Shown here: in pieces, positions 26,451 to 37,784 of the stretch
How positions within the stretch are numbered: position 1 is the first letter of the stretch
How the letters are laid out: every line of letters starts with the position of its first letter
DNA from: Cryptomeria japonica
Taxonomy: Eukaryota > Streptophyta > Pinopsida > Cupressales > Cupressaceae
Direction of reading: 5' to 3'
Assembly (NCBI RefSeq): GCF_030272615.1
Contig: NC_081412.1
Span: forward strand, 544,199,370-544,247,869
DNA: 48,500 nt
Translations under genes and position numbers: made by a program
The notes under the pieces: generated by a model
What the model saw: only the letters and a program-made list of their open reading frames with translations
Told to the model about the DNA's origin: nothing
Database searches by the model: none

Positions 26451-27845
26451 TATGCTCAAGAAAGTAGTGAGAATTCTCTAGATCACTTATTTTTATCCTA
26501 TGCCAAAGGTGAAAATACTAGTAAAGATGCTTGGTACCTAGATCCTTGATTCTCTAACCATATGACAAGGAATGAAAAGTTATTTTCAACAAAGGATGAA
26601 AGTTTCAAATCCAAGATCCATCTTGGTGACGATAAATCATTGGAGGTTGTTGTCAAAGGACCTATGGAGGTCCAAACAAAAGAAGGGATAAAGAGTATTC
26701 ATGATATTTATTATACTCCGCAATTGAAGCACAATTTGTTAAGTGTTGTGCAGCTATGTAAAAAAATTTAAAAAGTAGTCATTGACAATAAGACATATAC
26801 TGTCTATGATAAGAATAAGGGAAATAGGGTGATGGTTGTTGTGCCTATAACAAGAAAAAGGATGTTCCCTTTCATGTTTGGTGAACATAACAAGAGTCTT
26901 GCAAATATGGCTTATGAGGATTCAAGTTGGTTATGATATCTAAGGTATGGACATTTAAATTTTTATAGTTTGAAGTTTCTAACCTCGCATGCATTAGTTT
27001 CTAGTTTTCCCAAGGTAGAGGATCATACAGAGGTTTGTGAAGGATGTGCTAAAGGTAGGCATGCAAGGGAAAACTTTTCAAAGGGAAATGCATGGAGGGC
27101 CCATCGCCCACTTCAACTTGTTCATTCAAACATATGTGGTCCTATACAAACTAAGAGTTTGGGTAAGTCATCATATTTCATCACTTTTATTGATGATTAC
27201 TCACAAAATTATTGGGTATATTTTTTTAAGGCCAAAGATGAAGCTCTGGAGACATTCAAGAAGTTCAAATCCCTTGTGGAAAATGAGAAAGGGTGCAAGA
27301 TCAAATGTTTAAGGACTGATCATGGAGGAGAATTTTGCTCAAAAGCTTTCCAGAGTTATTGTGATCTGAATGGCATCAAGAGGCAACTCAAGACTGCATA
27401 CACACCTCAACGGAATGGGGTAGATGAAAGAAAGAATCGTACTGTGGTATAAATGGGAAGGTGCATGATACAAACCAAGGGTTTGAGAAATTCTTATTGG
27501 GGAGATGTAGTTGCTACAGTGGTGTACATCCTCAAACGTAGCCCCACCAGTGCACTAGAAAAGATGACTCCTTATGAAGCTTGGTATGGAAAAAGGCCTA
27601 GTGTTAATCATTTCAAAGTTTCTGGTTGATTCGCTTATGTGCATGTACTTGATCAAAATAGACAAAAGTTATATACAAAGAGTGAGTCATGTATTTTTAT
27701 TGGGTATAGTGAAAAAAGAAAGGCTTATAGATTGCATAATCCCATCACTAATAAGCATATTGTCTCAAGAGATGTAATTTTTTATGAAGGGGGAGTTTAT
27801 GATCATCAAAAAAGCCATGTTGAGAAAAAAAAATGTTTTGAATGA
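26451..27845 (+). pseudogene. Copia protease and integrase (element 2)
   Basis: This is largely one frame. The protease block (about 26533) has lost its active site: WYLDP, then a TGA, then FSNH, where DSG should stand. Downstream LGDDKSLEV and LKHNLLSV are normal. A TAA at 26769-26771 and a TGA near 26934 follow. Integrase runs from about 26945: an H..H..C..C zinc finger ending EGCAKGRHARENF, then the rve core with ITFIDDYSQNYW (first Asp), RTDHGGEF (second Asp) and NGVDERKNR (Glu). The DDE triad is present but followed by TAA at 27450. The C-terminal GKRP...FIGY block lies at about 27590-27710. Confidence 0.85.
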
Positions 27846-29560
27846 TGATATAATTATAGATATTGATCATGAGCAACCCACTAATGTTCCTATTTTCAGT
27901 AGTACAAATCCTCCAAGAAGCCCCTCATCTAGTTCTTCAATTCCAAGTTCAAGTCCAACTTCTTCTCCAAGTTCTGTAAGGAAGGTAAGGAGATTGAGTG
28001 ATATCTATCAAAGGACTGCAAATCAAGTACATGAAGAAAACCCAATAAGTGAAACAATGAATTTTGCTTTATTAGTCAAGGCTGATTTTGAACCATCATG
28101 TTTTGAAGATGCATGTACTAATAAGGTTTGGGTGCAAGACATGCAAGAAGAGATGGATTCCATTCACAGGAATGCAACTTGGGAGTTGACAAAGCTTCTA
28201 CATGACAAAAAAAAGATTGGCACCAAATGGGTCTACAAGACCAAGTTTAATAGTTATGGGAGTGTTGAAAGACACAAGGCAAGATTAGTTGCTAAAGGCT
28301 TCACACAGAAGTATGGCATTGATTATCAAGAGACATTTGCACTAGTAGACAAACATGAGACCATTAGAATGTTGATTTCATTAGCATATTAGAAGAAGTG
28401 GAGCATACATCATATGGATGTGAAAAGTGCCTTCTTGAATGGGTACTTAGAGGAGGAAGTACATATGTGGAGCAGCCACAAGGATTTGAAGTGGAAGGAA
28501 AAGAGCATCATGTCTACAGGTTGAAGAAGGATTTGTATGGTCTCAAGCAAGTACCAGGAGTGTGGTATGCCAGGATTGATGGATACTTTAAGGAGAATGG
28601 CTTCCAAAGAAGTAAGAATGATCCTACCCTTTACTACAAACAAGAAGGTACTGATATTCTAATCATAAGTTTGTATGTTGATGATCTATTGTATATGGGT
28701 AGTAATTCTAAGATGAAAGATGAATTCAAAGTTTCCGTGATGCATGAATTTGAGATGAAAGATCTTGGTCTCATGAAATATTTTCTAGGAATGGAGGTTT
28801 ATCAAAGTAAGGACGAGATTTTTTCTGTCAAACAAAGTATGCATAGGATATGCTGAAGAAATTTGATATCCTTGATTGTAATCCATCCCATACTCCAAGT
28901 GCTCATGGAATTGTGTTGTGTAGAGATGATGGTGCCAATTTAGTTGATGAGACAACTTACAAAAGTATTGTGGGGAGATTGATGTTTCAAACCCACACAA
29001 AGCCTTATATTGTATATTCAGTTCAAGGTATATGAAAAATCCATTAGAAATACATATGAAGGAAACCAAGAGGATTTTGAGGTATGTTAAAGGCACTCTA
29101 AATTTTGATATTCATTACTACTCTTCTGAAAAGTTTAATTGTATTGACTTTAGTGATTCAGATTGGGGAGGTAGTATGGATGACCATAAGTCTACATCTG
29201 GGAATTGTTTCTCTTTTGTTTCTGGTTTGATTACCTTAAAAAAACAAAGCATTGTTTCCCTCTCATCTACAAAAGAAGAGTATGTTGCAATTACCCCAGT
29301 AGTTACACAAGCTCTTTGGCACAAAATTTTTTTTGAAGAAATTGGAGAAAAGCAAATTCAGCCTACAATGATTTATTATGATAATGTGAGTGCCATCAAG
29401 TTAGTAAAGAATCTGGTTCATCACAGCAGGACAAAGCATTTTAACATGAAATATCGCTTCATTCGGGATTGGTTGCAGAAGAAGGAAGTTGAATTGAAGC
29501 ACATAAACACCTAGGATCAGCTAGCGGATATCTTTACCAAAGTAGTTGCAAAAGCTTAGT
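27846..29560 (+). pseudogene. Copia reverse transcriptase and RNase H (element 2)
   Basis: A serine-rich linker (27900-27990) leads to RVT_2. [20 protein letters not shown] at about 28125, then [21 protein letters not shown], a TAG at 28390-28392 and a frame change near 28440, DLYGLKQVPGVWY, and the catalytic YVDDLLYMGS at about 28672-28701. After another frame change (about 28850) and one near 29032 come the connection (KSIVGRLMF) and RNase H with DFSDSDWGGSMDDHKSTSG, SSTKEEYVA and HSRTKHFNMKYRFIRD. The last coding phrase, QLADIFTK, is near 29525. Four different frames are needed. Confidence 0.87.
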
Positions 29561-29600
29561 TTTTGGCACTATGAGATAAGATAGTAATCTTTCTCAGCAT

Positions 29601-29612
29601 CAAGGGGGATTA
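29601..29612 (+). promoter_or_regulatory. Polypurine tract of copia element 2
   Basis: CAAGGGGGATTA directly precedes the TGCGAAGAACC start of the right LTR. Confidence 0.8.
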
Positions 29613-30236
29613 TGCGAAGAACCGATGTCATTCATGCAGCTCAGAGATTCGCATCTATTCTTAGCTCTTATTGTAAAATTAACATTCTCTACCATGCATA
29701 ACTGAACTCTCAGATCCACTGCCATATCCACCTCCATACACCAGTATGCAACTAGCTAAATTTAGGATCGTGTATTATTAGTTAATAGTTTTTATTTCTC
29801 ATGCAAATAAAGCATGTTGTGCATGTAGTTAGACTAATATTAGTTTAGAGAGCTTTCTTTAGAACCATCACCATATAGTGCATGCTTGTAGAAAGTTTTT
29901 TCCAGCTAAATAAAGCATGCTACACATGTGATTTTTTAATTTTCTTTTTATAATAAACAACTTTTATTTGCAGAGTTAACTACTATTAGTTTTCTCTACG
30001 GTGACTTTAATATAGGCTATGATCTCTATTTAAATTCAACCTCTTTGTAATTTATTGATTCTGCAATAGAAAGTATCTCTGCATTAAAAAAAGAGTATTC
30101 AACAATTTAAGAATTTCCAATTCTTGTTATGTGATTTGTGAAGGATATGTAAGTTAATTTATTTATTGCTATTATTGTTTTCCTTTCTGCTATTTTATTT
30201 TGAATCAGTTGGCTTAGAGGAGACAAGGTAGATTCA
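29613..30236 (+). repeat. Right LTR of copia element 2
   Basis: TGCGAAGAACCGAT to GGTAGATTCA, 624 bp, with many substitutions and a few small indels relative to the left LTR, so this is an older insertion than the Tat-type element. Confidence 0.88.
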
Positions 30237-30241
30237 AAAAT
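30237..30241. repeat. Target-site duplication AAAAT, right copy
   Basis: Matches 24982-24986; see the caveat there. Confidence 0.6.
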
Positions 30242-31990
30242 CTACACAAACATGTAGGTATATTTTAAATGGCATATCAATCCATTCAAACAATTATGAT
30301 GGGGAGGCACTGGTGTAGACCATATCATGTGAGGACTGATTCATTAACACATCGGCAATGCATTTATTTTCCCTATTGTAGGTTGGAATCTGTATCTAGT
30401 TATCCTCTTGTAATAGTGGGATTTTTGCTCCTTTAGAATTGAAAATGCGTAGAAGATGTACGCAAGCTTAAGTAAAGAAGAACCCAAATTATTAAATAGT
30501 GAGTACACTTAAACAGTGATTAAATAAAAATTTAACAGCCAATCATTCTTAAGATTTGTGTAATTTTTCCCATTACTTATTTTCATCCGATAAAGTGCAC
30601 AGTTTTTAAGGTAAATAGTGTGTGAACATTGTTTTATCAATCCTTTTCTTCTTCTCTCTCTTTGGTTTTAAGAAAATGGAAAAAAAATACTAAAATGGTT
30701 GAATCTATTTTCTTAGTAGTTTCCTAGCATTTCTTCATAATCGTATCTTGTAAATATTGTGGAGTTTTGATGAGTGCATTCTTATTCTTTTGCTAAACCC
30801 TACCCTAGATGGTTCCTTTAATTTTATGGAAATCAAAAACTTACATTGGCACCCGTACTAGTGTGTGGCACCACATCCATGATTCCATCTTGATCATTTA
30901 AGATTGACTATAGGCAAGAAGAGTGAAAACTAGCGAAATCCTTCTCATGCTTGATTATTAGAGAAAACCTTCCTTGATAAGAAGCATTTGCTATTATTGA
31001 TTTCAAGAAAGTAACTTTTAAGGCTAGTGATGATTAGTAGTCTACGGTTGTTGCACAACTTTATTTAGATCTTATGAGTGATTTATGGTGCTGATACAAT
31101 GAATAAAATATGAAAATCTAATAATACATGCCAAGTGGTGCTTGGTACATTGATATGGTGGCATTTACCTTTCTACTGTGGATTAGAATATGTTCATAGA
31201 TGAAATACATATCTACACCATCACGTGTTAGATTCTTACCATTCAAATATTTCCTTTGGTTTGTCATTTTATTTATTGATGACACTCTTATCATCCATAT
31301 TCTTTTATTTTCTCTTAGAGGCCCCTTAGTAAAATCTTCAAATCTCTTCTAAAATTTGTAGTTAAATAATCACCAAAAGAACAATCACCTCTTACTATGA
31401 CATAAAACTTTTATTACAGTCCCTAACTCTTTGTCTTTATCTTTCCCATAAATGTCACATCCTTAGTTATTTAGGGTTTAACTATATTATAGGTTCAACG
31501 CCTGTTGTTAGATTGCTTCTTTTTCTTTTGGCATTTGAAGCAACTTTTATTTTTGTGCCCTAGTCGTATATCAGACAAACTGTTTGAAATCGATTACCTG
31601 CTTCATTTAAGTACTAATCACAGTATTGGGTCCTAGCTAGTTTCGAGTATTCCTTCTAGCAAAGTAGTCTACAGTTGCCGTATAGGGTGTTAACACACTC
31701 GTATACATAAAAACCCATGATTAGTGAACTTGTTTGTCCACGGATCAAGTGAAAATGCATATCAACCATTCACAATAGTTGAATCAAATGGTATACATAT
31801 GAATGAAGGTTGAAGGGTGCCTTTAAGAAATGAGGATGTGGAAAAAAAACCATTTAAAATTCATGGATTGTAAAAAAGAACTTCAAATTTCCTTTTGTGT
31901 TATCTTCTATACATTGAAAGCATCCATAGCATTATTCTTTTGCACATGCAATTGGTTTATGTAGTTCACACAGAGGTATTTATCATTGTA
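30242..31990. other. AT-rich spacer without recognised content
   Basis: No ORF above background, LTR, PBS or tRNA was recognised on either strand. A minus-strand phrase near 31530-31570 (GHKNKSCFKCQKKKK) vaguely resembles a zinc knuckle but has no supporting neighbours. Confidence 0.4.
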
Positions 31991-33168
31991 GTTTTGTTTT
32001 GGGTATTCCCCCCCCGACCACCATACTTGCAATATTTATTTTGTGCAGGCCAAACGATCTTCGACAACCTACTATCGCTGATCTCTAGTTTGTACTCTCC
32101 TTGGCTGCAGCACCTCCCCGATGCTTTCCTCTCACCATCTCCAACTGGTCAACCTTCTTGCCAACCGGCTCCTCTGGCACCCCCTGTGCTGCCCCCGCCC
32201 ACTAGCTCGTTGTTGCCGATAGCATCTCCTCGTCGGGCCCATGGTACCTCCTTGCTATCAAGTAGCACTACCACGTGGCACCTCGTGACTAGTTCCTGAT
32301 GGCTCATTGCAGGCCCAGTCAGTAGACACCGTACGATACTTCAACAGCCCAGTTGACTGCCACATCGATCGTACCTCTACCACGTATCAGCCTAGTCTCT
32401 AAGCCATATGTGCACCACGTGTACAATCTGTATCATATGGACATCCATGTAGGGGTAGGTGAAATATTTTTGATGACCAGATGAGTGTCAATTTTAAGCC
32501 CTTCATTTGCTGATGTCAGCACCACGTCAACAATATTTTGAAATTTTTTTAACCCCCTCTCATTGGGCTTTTTCATTTTGCAGTCTAACTTCAAATGGCC
32601 ATATCTTGCTCATTTTTGCTCCTTTTTTGGTGCAATTTTTTTTGAAATGGGCTAGAATTTCATTCTCTTTGTAGTGGTGGATTCTGATTTTGATGGATAG
32701 ATTTTTCATAATTTGTAGATCTTCATGACTGTACCTATCTAATCCCCGATTTTGGAACTTCAGAGGCTTCATTTGGGGTCATATGACCTCCTTTTCAAGT
32801 GTCATTTTTATTTTAAAGTGCATAATTTTTTGTCTAGTTTCATAATATGCCATTTTTTGCAATGATTATGAGTAGAAATTGTACTTCCAGTATTTGGTCA
32901 TTTTTGGCCTATTTGGTACTTGTATTTTGCTTGGATCTTAGTTTAGATCACTAGAAGTATTTGTTGAAGTCTCTTATATCTCATTTTTAGAAGTTATAAA
33001 TTTGAAATCCAAAGTCCATCTTTCCTTATTTTGCAAGTGGCCCATTGTATATGCACTAAGTATAAAGTGTCAAATCACCATTTTGGGGGGGTTCTTGATT
33101 GAGTATTTTGGGGGGGTGTCTTGTGTGATTGTGCCTCTCTCTATCTTGTGTTTTTTCATTTTGGTGCT
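31991..33168 (+). other. Leader-like region upstream of copia element 3 gag, with ACGT-core cluster
   Basis: Starting at a C8 run (about 32010), the base composition jumps from AT-rich to about even for roughly 400 bp, then returns to AT-rich. This GC-richer part holds two CACGTG palindromes (32272-32277 and 32416-32421) and two further CCACGT sites (about 32380 and 32522). From about 32560 to 33168 it is T-rich with two long G runs (about 33084 and 33109) and leads directly to the gag ATG at 33169. No LTR start or PBS is seen, so the copia element is probably 5'-truncated or rearranged here. A plus-strand frame 31895-32299 is open (Pro/Ser-rich in its second half) but has no recognised domain. 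Confidence 0.4.
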
Positions 33169-34520
33169 ATGGGTTCTCCTAAATATCCACTTTTAACTCC
33201 TCATAATTATACTTTATGCAAGATTAAGTCTTGGAGTAAACTAATGAAAAAATGACTCATTCATTATGTAAATGGAACTATTACAGAACCACTTGATCCC
33301 AAGGCTGATCCTAATGCTCGGATTGAATGGCTCACTAAGAATTCTATGGCACTTGGAACTCTTAAAAAGTATGTATCAGATGACCTCATTTTCCATATTG
33401 AGAAGTGTACAACAATTAAAGAGGATTGGGATATTTTTGAGAAATTGTATGGTCAAGTTGATGAGATTAAGGGCTACAAGCTTAATAGTGAACTCACAAA
33501 TTTGGATCCCAAGGATTTTGATACAATCTAGGATTATGTCACAAATGCAATTGAGCTAAGAGAAAAGCTAAAGGATTGTGGAATTGACAAAAAGGATGCT
33601 CAATTATTTATAACTTGTTGGAGAAGCTTCCTTCAGAGTATGCGACCTTTGTATCTAGCTTTCACACCTATAGGTTAGCTCAAGGTTCCTCATACACTTC
33701 TCCCTCATTTGATCTATTCAGAGAGATGTTGATACTTGAGCAATCTAAGTTGACCAAGATGGGGATTCTCAAATATTCAAAGTCACAAGCTTTGGTGGCT
33801 AACAAAGGGAATCAAAGGAATAAAGGAAAAGACAAGAATCAAAAGCAACCTAAGTCAAAACCACAATAAGATGGAGCACAATCCTCCTCTCCACAACAAG
33901 GTGATTCTACATTCTCACCTAAGAGGAAATATTATATGGAAAATCTTTTTTATGCATATTGCAAGAAGTCGGGACATGATGAACATCATTGTTACAAGAA
34001 GGATATTAATGAGTTGAGGAATCTTTTTCATAAGAACAAAATCAACCTACCTTCTAGAATGTCTACATCGGCTTCTTCCAAGGATAAGGGTAAAGGAAAG
34101 GATAACTTTTTGGGGATAGATAAAGTAAAGTGACATGCTCTTTGTGCTACTATAAGTCATGATTCAGGGAGATGGCTTCTAGATTTAGGGGCTTCTCATC
34201 ATATGGCATCTTCACAGTCTATGTTCTTTTCATTTGAGCCTTGCCACATGTCGTAGATTTTGATGGACAATCATACATACATGGATGTAATTGGGAAAGG
34301 ATCTCTTGCCATTGGGGATAACTCCTTCAATGATGTGTTGTGTGTACCCCACTTGAAAAACAATCTTCTTTCCATCTATCAAATTACACATGGGGCAACT
34401 AGGAAAACTGTGGAGTTCACACCTGATTTATTTATCATTAGAGAACTGAAGAGTGGAGCTATCATTGCGACTAGGGTGGTTGATCATGCATCTCAATATT
34501 ACTCTTTTTCACATTTTGGT
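33169..34520 (+). pseudogene. Copia-like gag and protease (element 3)
   Basis: From ATG 33169 (MGSPKYPLLTPHNY) the plus strand reads a UBN2_2-type gag: EWLTKNSMALGTLKKYVSDD, LTNLDPKDFDTI and, after one frameshift near 33605, LEKLPSEYATFVSSF and LILEQSKLTKMGIL. Stops are TAG 33529-33531, TAA 33867-33869, TGA 34131-34133 and a TAG near 34255. The zinc knuckle at about 33948 has lost its first Cys (YAYCKKSGHDEHHC). The protease at about 34164 reads WLLDLGASHHM, with DLG for DSG, followed by normal IGKGSLAIGDNSFNDVLCVPH and LKNNLLSI blocks. It looks like the gag-PR part of a different copia lineage from elements 1 and 2. Instead of the integrase zinc finger, unknown sequence follows in the same frame. 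Confidence 0.78.
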
Positions 34521-35564
34521 CCTATTGATGAGGTCGATTCTTCCTATGTTGATGATTTAGATTTTGAGGAGAACTTTGGGTACTTGAACTTGGGGATTCT
34601 CAAATGTGACCTTGTTCTTGAGCCTTGCATTTTATCTCCTCCTATTGATATCACATCACCTATTGCACTTGATGATTCAGCTAGTGCGACAATTTTTCCT
34701 TCTTGTGATTCAGTGCAGTAGGATATTTCTTGTCTTCCAACTTCAGTTGATTAGGATGCCTACTTGACAGACAGTGCAGGTTTGTTTGTGGAGTCCTACA
34801 TTGCAGATTTCAGAGACATCATTTATGACATTCATCTTCTCTTTGATGAAGATGATCCTTCTTCGATTGTTGCAAGGGAACACTCTGACCCTCTTGTTCA
34901 TTCTCTACATGATCATTCTTTCGAGGTTGACATGATTGTGGATACTTTTGTACAACACTTGGAGGTGGTCACTTTATGCTTAGATGAGACATGTGAGTCT
35001 TTGGATATTGTTCTACATTATTCTCCACTAGATCTTGGAGTGCCTTTTTCAGTAGTGTGGAGCAGTTTACCACCTTTGGAGGGGGTATCTTTTAGAATCA
35101 ACATTGGGACACGTGAGCAGTTTTCAGAGATTCCATTCATCATGGGTATTTTTCCCACATATTCCCTTCATGATTGGGGAGACTTCATGGATACACATTT
35201 GGCTTTGTTTCTTCCTAAGGGGAGGAATGTTGTTCGATGTTCGTGGAGTAGTTTCTTCATACATCATCGATCTTCTGTAATTGGTCCAGATTCTACATTG
35301 AGGGGAGGCTTCCTAGTCTCTCTTCTTCTTCTGTCATATGGGGGGACTTTTTCCTCACATGGGGTTTTGTTCCTCACATACTTCTATGAGAGTTCTTTGT
35401 ATATGGTTTTCATCAATCTTTTGGGGGAGGGTTTTTTCCCATTGACTTTTTCTCTCTTTCTGTGCTTTGTGAGAGATTTAATTGCATTCGTTTTATTTAC
35501 ATTTTCATTTGTATATGGGTACCTAACATGGTCTAGTAGTCAAAACCCATCTTGCATTGCTTAG
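34521..35564 (+). pseudogene. Unknown ORF 'X' fused behind gag-protease of copia element 3
   Basis: In the same frame as gag-PR, about 348 codons follow with only two nonsense codons (TAG 34719-34721 and near 34752) and then 267 open codons to TAG 35562-35564. The first two thirds are acidic and rich in Asp, Ser, His and Leu (EEDDPSSIV-like, HDHSFEVDMIVDTFVQHLE, DETCESLDIVLHYSP). The last 90 codons are very hydrophobic, with at least two possible membrane segments (about 35420-35530, FFPLTFSLFLCFVRDLIAF and following). No integrase, RT or RNase H motif is present. I do not recognise the protein. The hydrophobic tail could partly reflect T-rich non-coding DNA, but the acidic part is not explained that way. 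The chromovirus starts 12 bp after the stop. Confidence 0.5.
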
Positions 35565-35576
35565 TTGCATTATAGA

Positions 35577-37731
35577 TGGTGCAGGAGCACCTAGTTGAGT
35601 AAAACTCCCATTTTTGAGTATTTAATGCTTTTATGTTTTTAAAGTATTTTATTAGGTTTATTGTGTTGTTTTAGGTTGTTTTGTGTCATGTTTGGTGGTT
35701 TTGATCTCATTTTGGGCTCTAGAGATCAAGTCTTGCCTTTTAGGCCTTGAGTTGACAATTTTTGGCAAAAATGTGCGAAATTGCCGAAAACATCTTATAA
35801 TGCCTTCAAGAGCATTGAAACATGTTTTTTAAGTGTTTTTAAGCATTTATAAGTTGTTTATACAAGTTTATAAGGCTATATTGTCAAAAATGCCTTTTTG
35901 AGCAAGAAAAGTTATCATTTTTCCTTGAAAACTTGTCAAAAGTGTCATTTTCTTGCAAAATGAAGTTATGGAAGCCTCATGTCTATACTAGGGCTTGAAA
36001 AACAATTAGAGAAACTATATAAGGCCTCAATTTTCCTTGAAAAGGGTTGGAAATTATATAAGCAAGAGCTTTTGAATAAAAACATGAAGTTTTGGCTCTA
36101 TTGACTGGTTTTTCCTTTCCTTTGCAAACAGTCCATACTGTAGCTATACAAATCCATATTGTACCTTCTTGGAAATAGAAATATTGATATTATAAAGCTC
36201 CCCATGTAATTGTTTCATTGGTTTTTCATTTGCAAGGGGGTTGTATAAAATAATTTGCTTTCTATGTAGTTGTTGTCCTGACAAGGATTTGGGGTTTTAA
36301 AATACATCAACTTGGTTGATCCAGGTGTGGGATCCCTCCAATAGATTTTTCCAAGTTGATTCATGTGTATATAGTGTACATATATTTCATTTTGTGCCAA
36401 AGAAGTGTTTTGAAGATGCATTTGAGTGAGAACTAGGCAAGTTGGAGCAACTCGGCTAGTTCATGGTTAATACTCAAAACTTGCACCCAAAAACAATGGG
36501 AATGAGCAAAAAGAGTGTGGAAGAGGCTTGGTTATGTTACCAAGGGAGTTGAGAGTCTACTTTGTGTATTTTAGTAGTATGTACTGAGTAGACATTTTCA
36601 GTTTGCAAACAAAACGGTGAGTTCACTGTTTTTCTAAATTTCGTTGTAAATTTGCTTATGGAATGCTTCAAAAGAATCATCCAAGCCTTTTAACTGAGAA
36701 GGAATTGTAATAGGAGATAAAGGAATGTTTGAATACCTCATTGAGGTGTTCATAAAATTCAAAAATCTTCATTTTGCAGGTCCTAAAGTGCAATGTTTGC
36801 TGACTGGTAAAAGGGCAGAGATTTGACTATCACAGTGACAATTTTTCTGTTGCTCGCCAAGTGTTTCGCATTATGCTTGCATAGTAGAGGTAGGGAAAGC
36901 ATGTTAGAGATATGGCAGAGGTCTCATGAAGGTCCAGGCACTTGAAGAGGTGAATAAGGATGCAAACCCTATGGTTTCACTTCAAAACCCTACCAAACCC
37001 TCCAAATATGCCACAAAAGGTGGACAGTCCTAAATCTGAACTAACAGTGGACTAAACCTTGAAAATCTTTGAGCATACACCCCTAAGATATCATCCAAAA
37101 CAAGCTTGAGGGAGGAAATTCCCATTGTTGGGCAACATGAGAAAAATAAGGCCAATTAGGCCTCCACGGACTAGTAGCCCTTTGTTGCATAACACACAAA
37201 ATGACAGTTTTTGTCAAAATGCATGAACCCGATGGAAAGTAGAAGGTTGGGGTTTGTGAAACTTTGCAAGAACATTATCAAATAGTCAAAAAGTGATATT
37301 TGGAGCATTGGGCAGTGTGCAACCTCTTTTGGAGGTTTTTGACCTTAGGTTGGAGGTTGAGTAGCTAAGGAAGGACTATGAGCCTAAAATCAAATTGTGA
37401 GTAACCAACTTGAAGAAAACCTTACTGATCTTACTTGTCCTCGCAAATAATTCCTAAAGCTCTCTGAAATAGAGGGTGGAATTCCTAAGAACAGAGATTG
37501 AGGGTTTGTAGATGGGTAGAGTAAGAAACTTGAGTAGATTTGAGTTTGGGTATGAGCCAACACCTTAAGGGGAGTTTGTTAGGAAAGTGACACTGGAAGT
37601 ACTTGAGACTATAACCATCAAGACTGATCTTGTAAACATAAACTAGCACAGTCAAACATGTTTTTGGGTAGCAAATTGAACTTTTGAGCAAAATAGCCCT
37701 TTTGAGCACTTTTTAGACAATCTCCCTATCA
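35577..37731 (+). repeat. 5' LTR of the chromovirus
   Basis: (TGG)TGCAGGAGCACCTAG to CTCCCTATCA, about 2.15 kb. A TATA-like ACTATATAAGG lies at 36015-36025 and another, TTATATAAGC, at 36054-36063; both are altered in the 3' LTR. Whether the first three bases TGG belong to the LTR is unclear: the 3' LTR lacks them, while the related solo LTR at 44149-46739 has them. Confidence 0.87.
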
Positions 37732-37734
37732 TAG

Positions 37735-37747
37735 TGGTATCAGAGCC
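37735..37747 (+). promoter_or_regulatory. Primer-binding site for initiator-Met tRNA
   Basis: TGGTATCAGAGCC, 13 of 13 bases of the standard plant iMet PBS, three bases after the 5' LTR end. Confidence 0.93.
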
Positions 37748-37784
37748 AACAAAAGATTCAGGAGAAAAGGAACATTAGGAAAAC

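Larger units (their letters stand above)
24987..30236 (+). mobile_element. Copia-type element 2, full length but inactive
   Basis: It has two LTRs (24987-25593 and 29613-30236), a polypurine tract (CAAGGGGGAT, 29601-29610), and gag, protease, integrase, RT and RNase H in the copia order. At least ten stops and about five frame changes inactivate it. No PBS follows the left LTR: gag codons (NRMHVLEFDGNDYDYW) begin within about 10 bases of the LTR end. It is the same family as the minus-strand remnant at 18135-23261. Confidence 0.9.

Noticed and set aside
31500-31600. Minus-strand GHKNKSCFKCQKKKK as a gag zinc knuckle
   Set aside because: Spacing does not fit CCHC, and no gag or protease text is found on either side.
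31895-32299. 134-codon plus-strand frame, Pro/Ser-rich second half
   Set aside because: The join of an AT-rich and a GC-rich part makes it heterogeneous; no domain. Kept only as part of the leader-like region.
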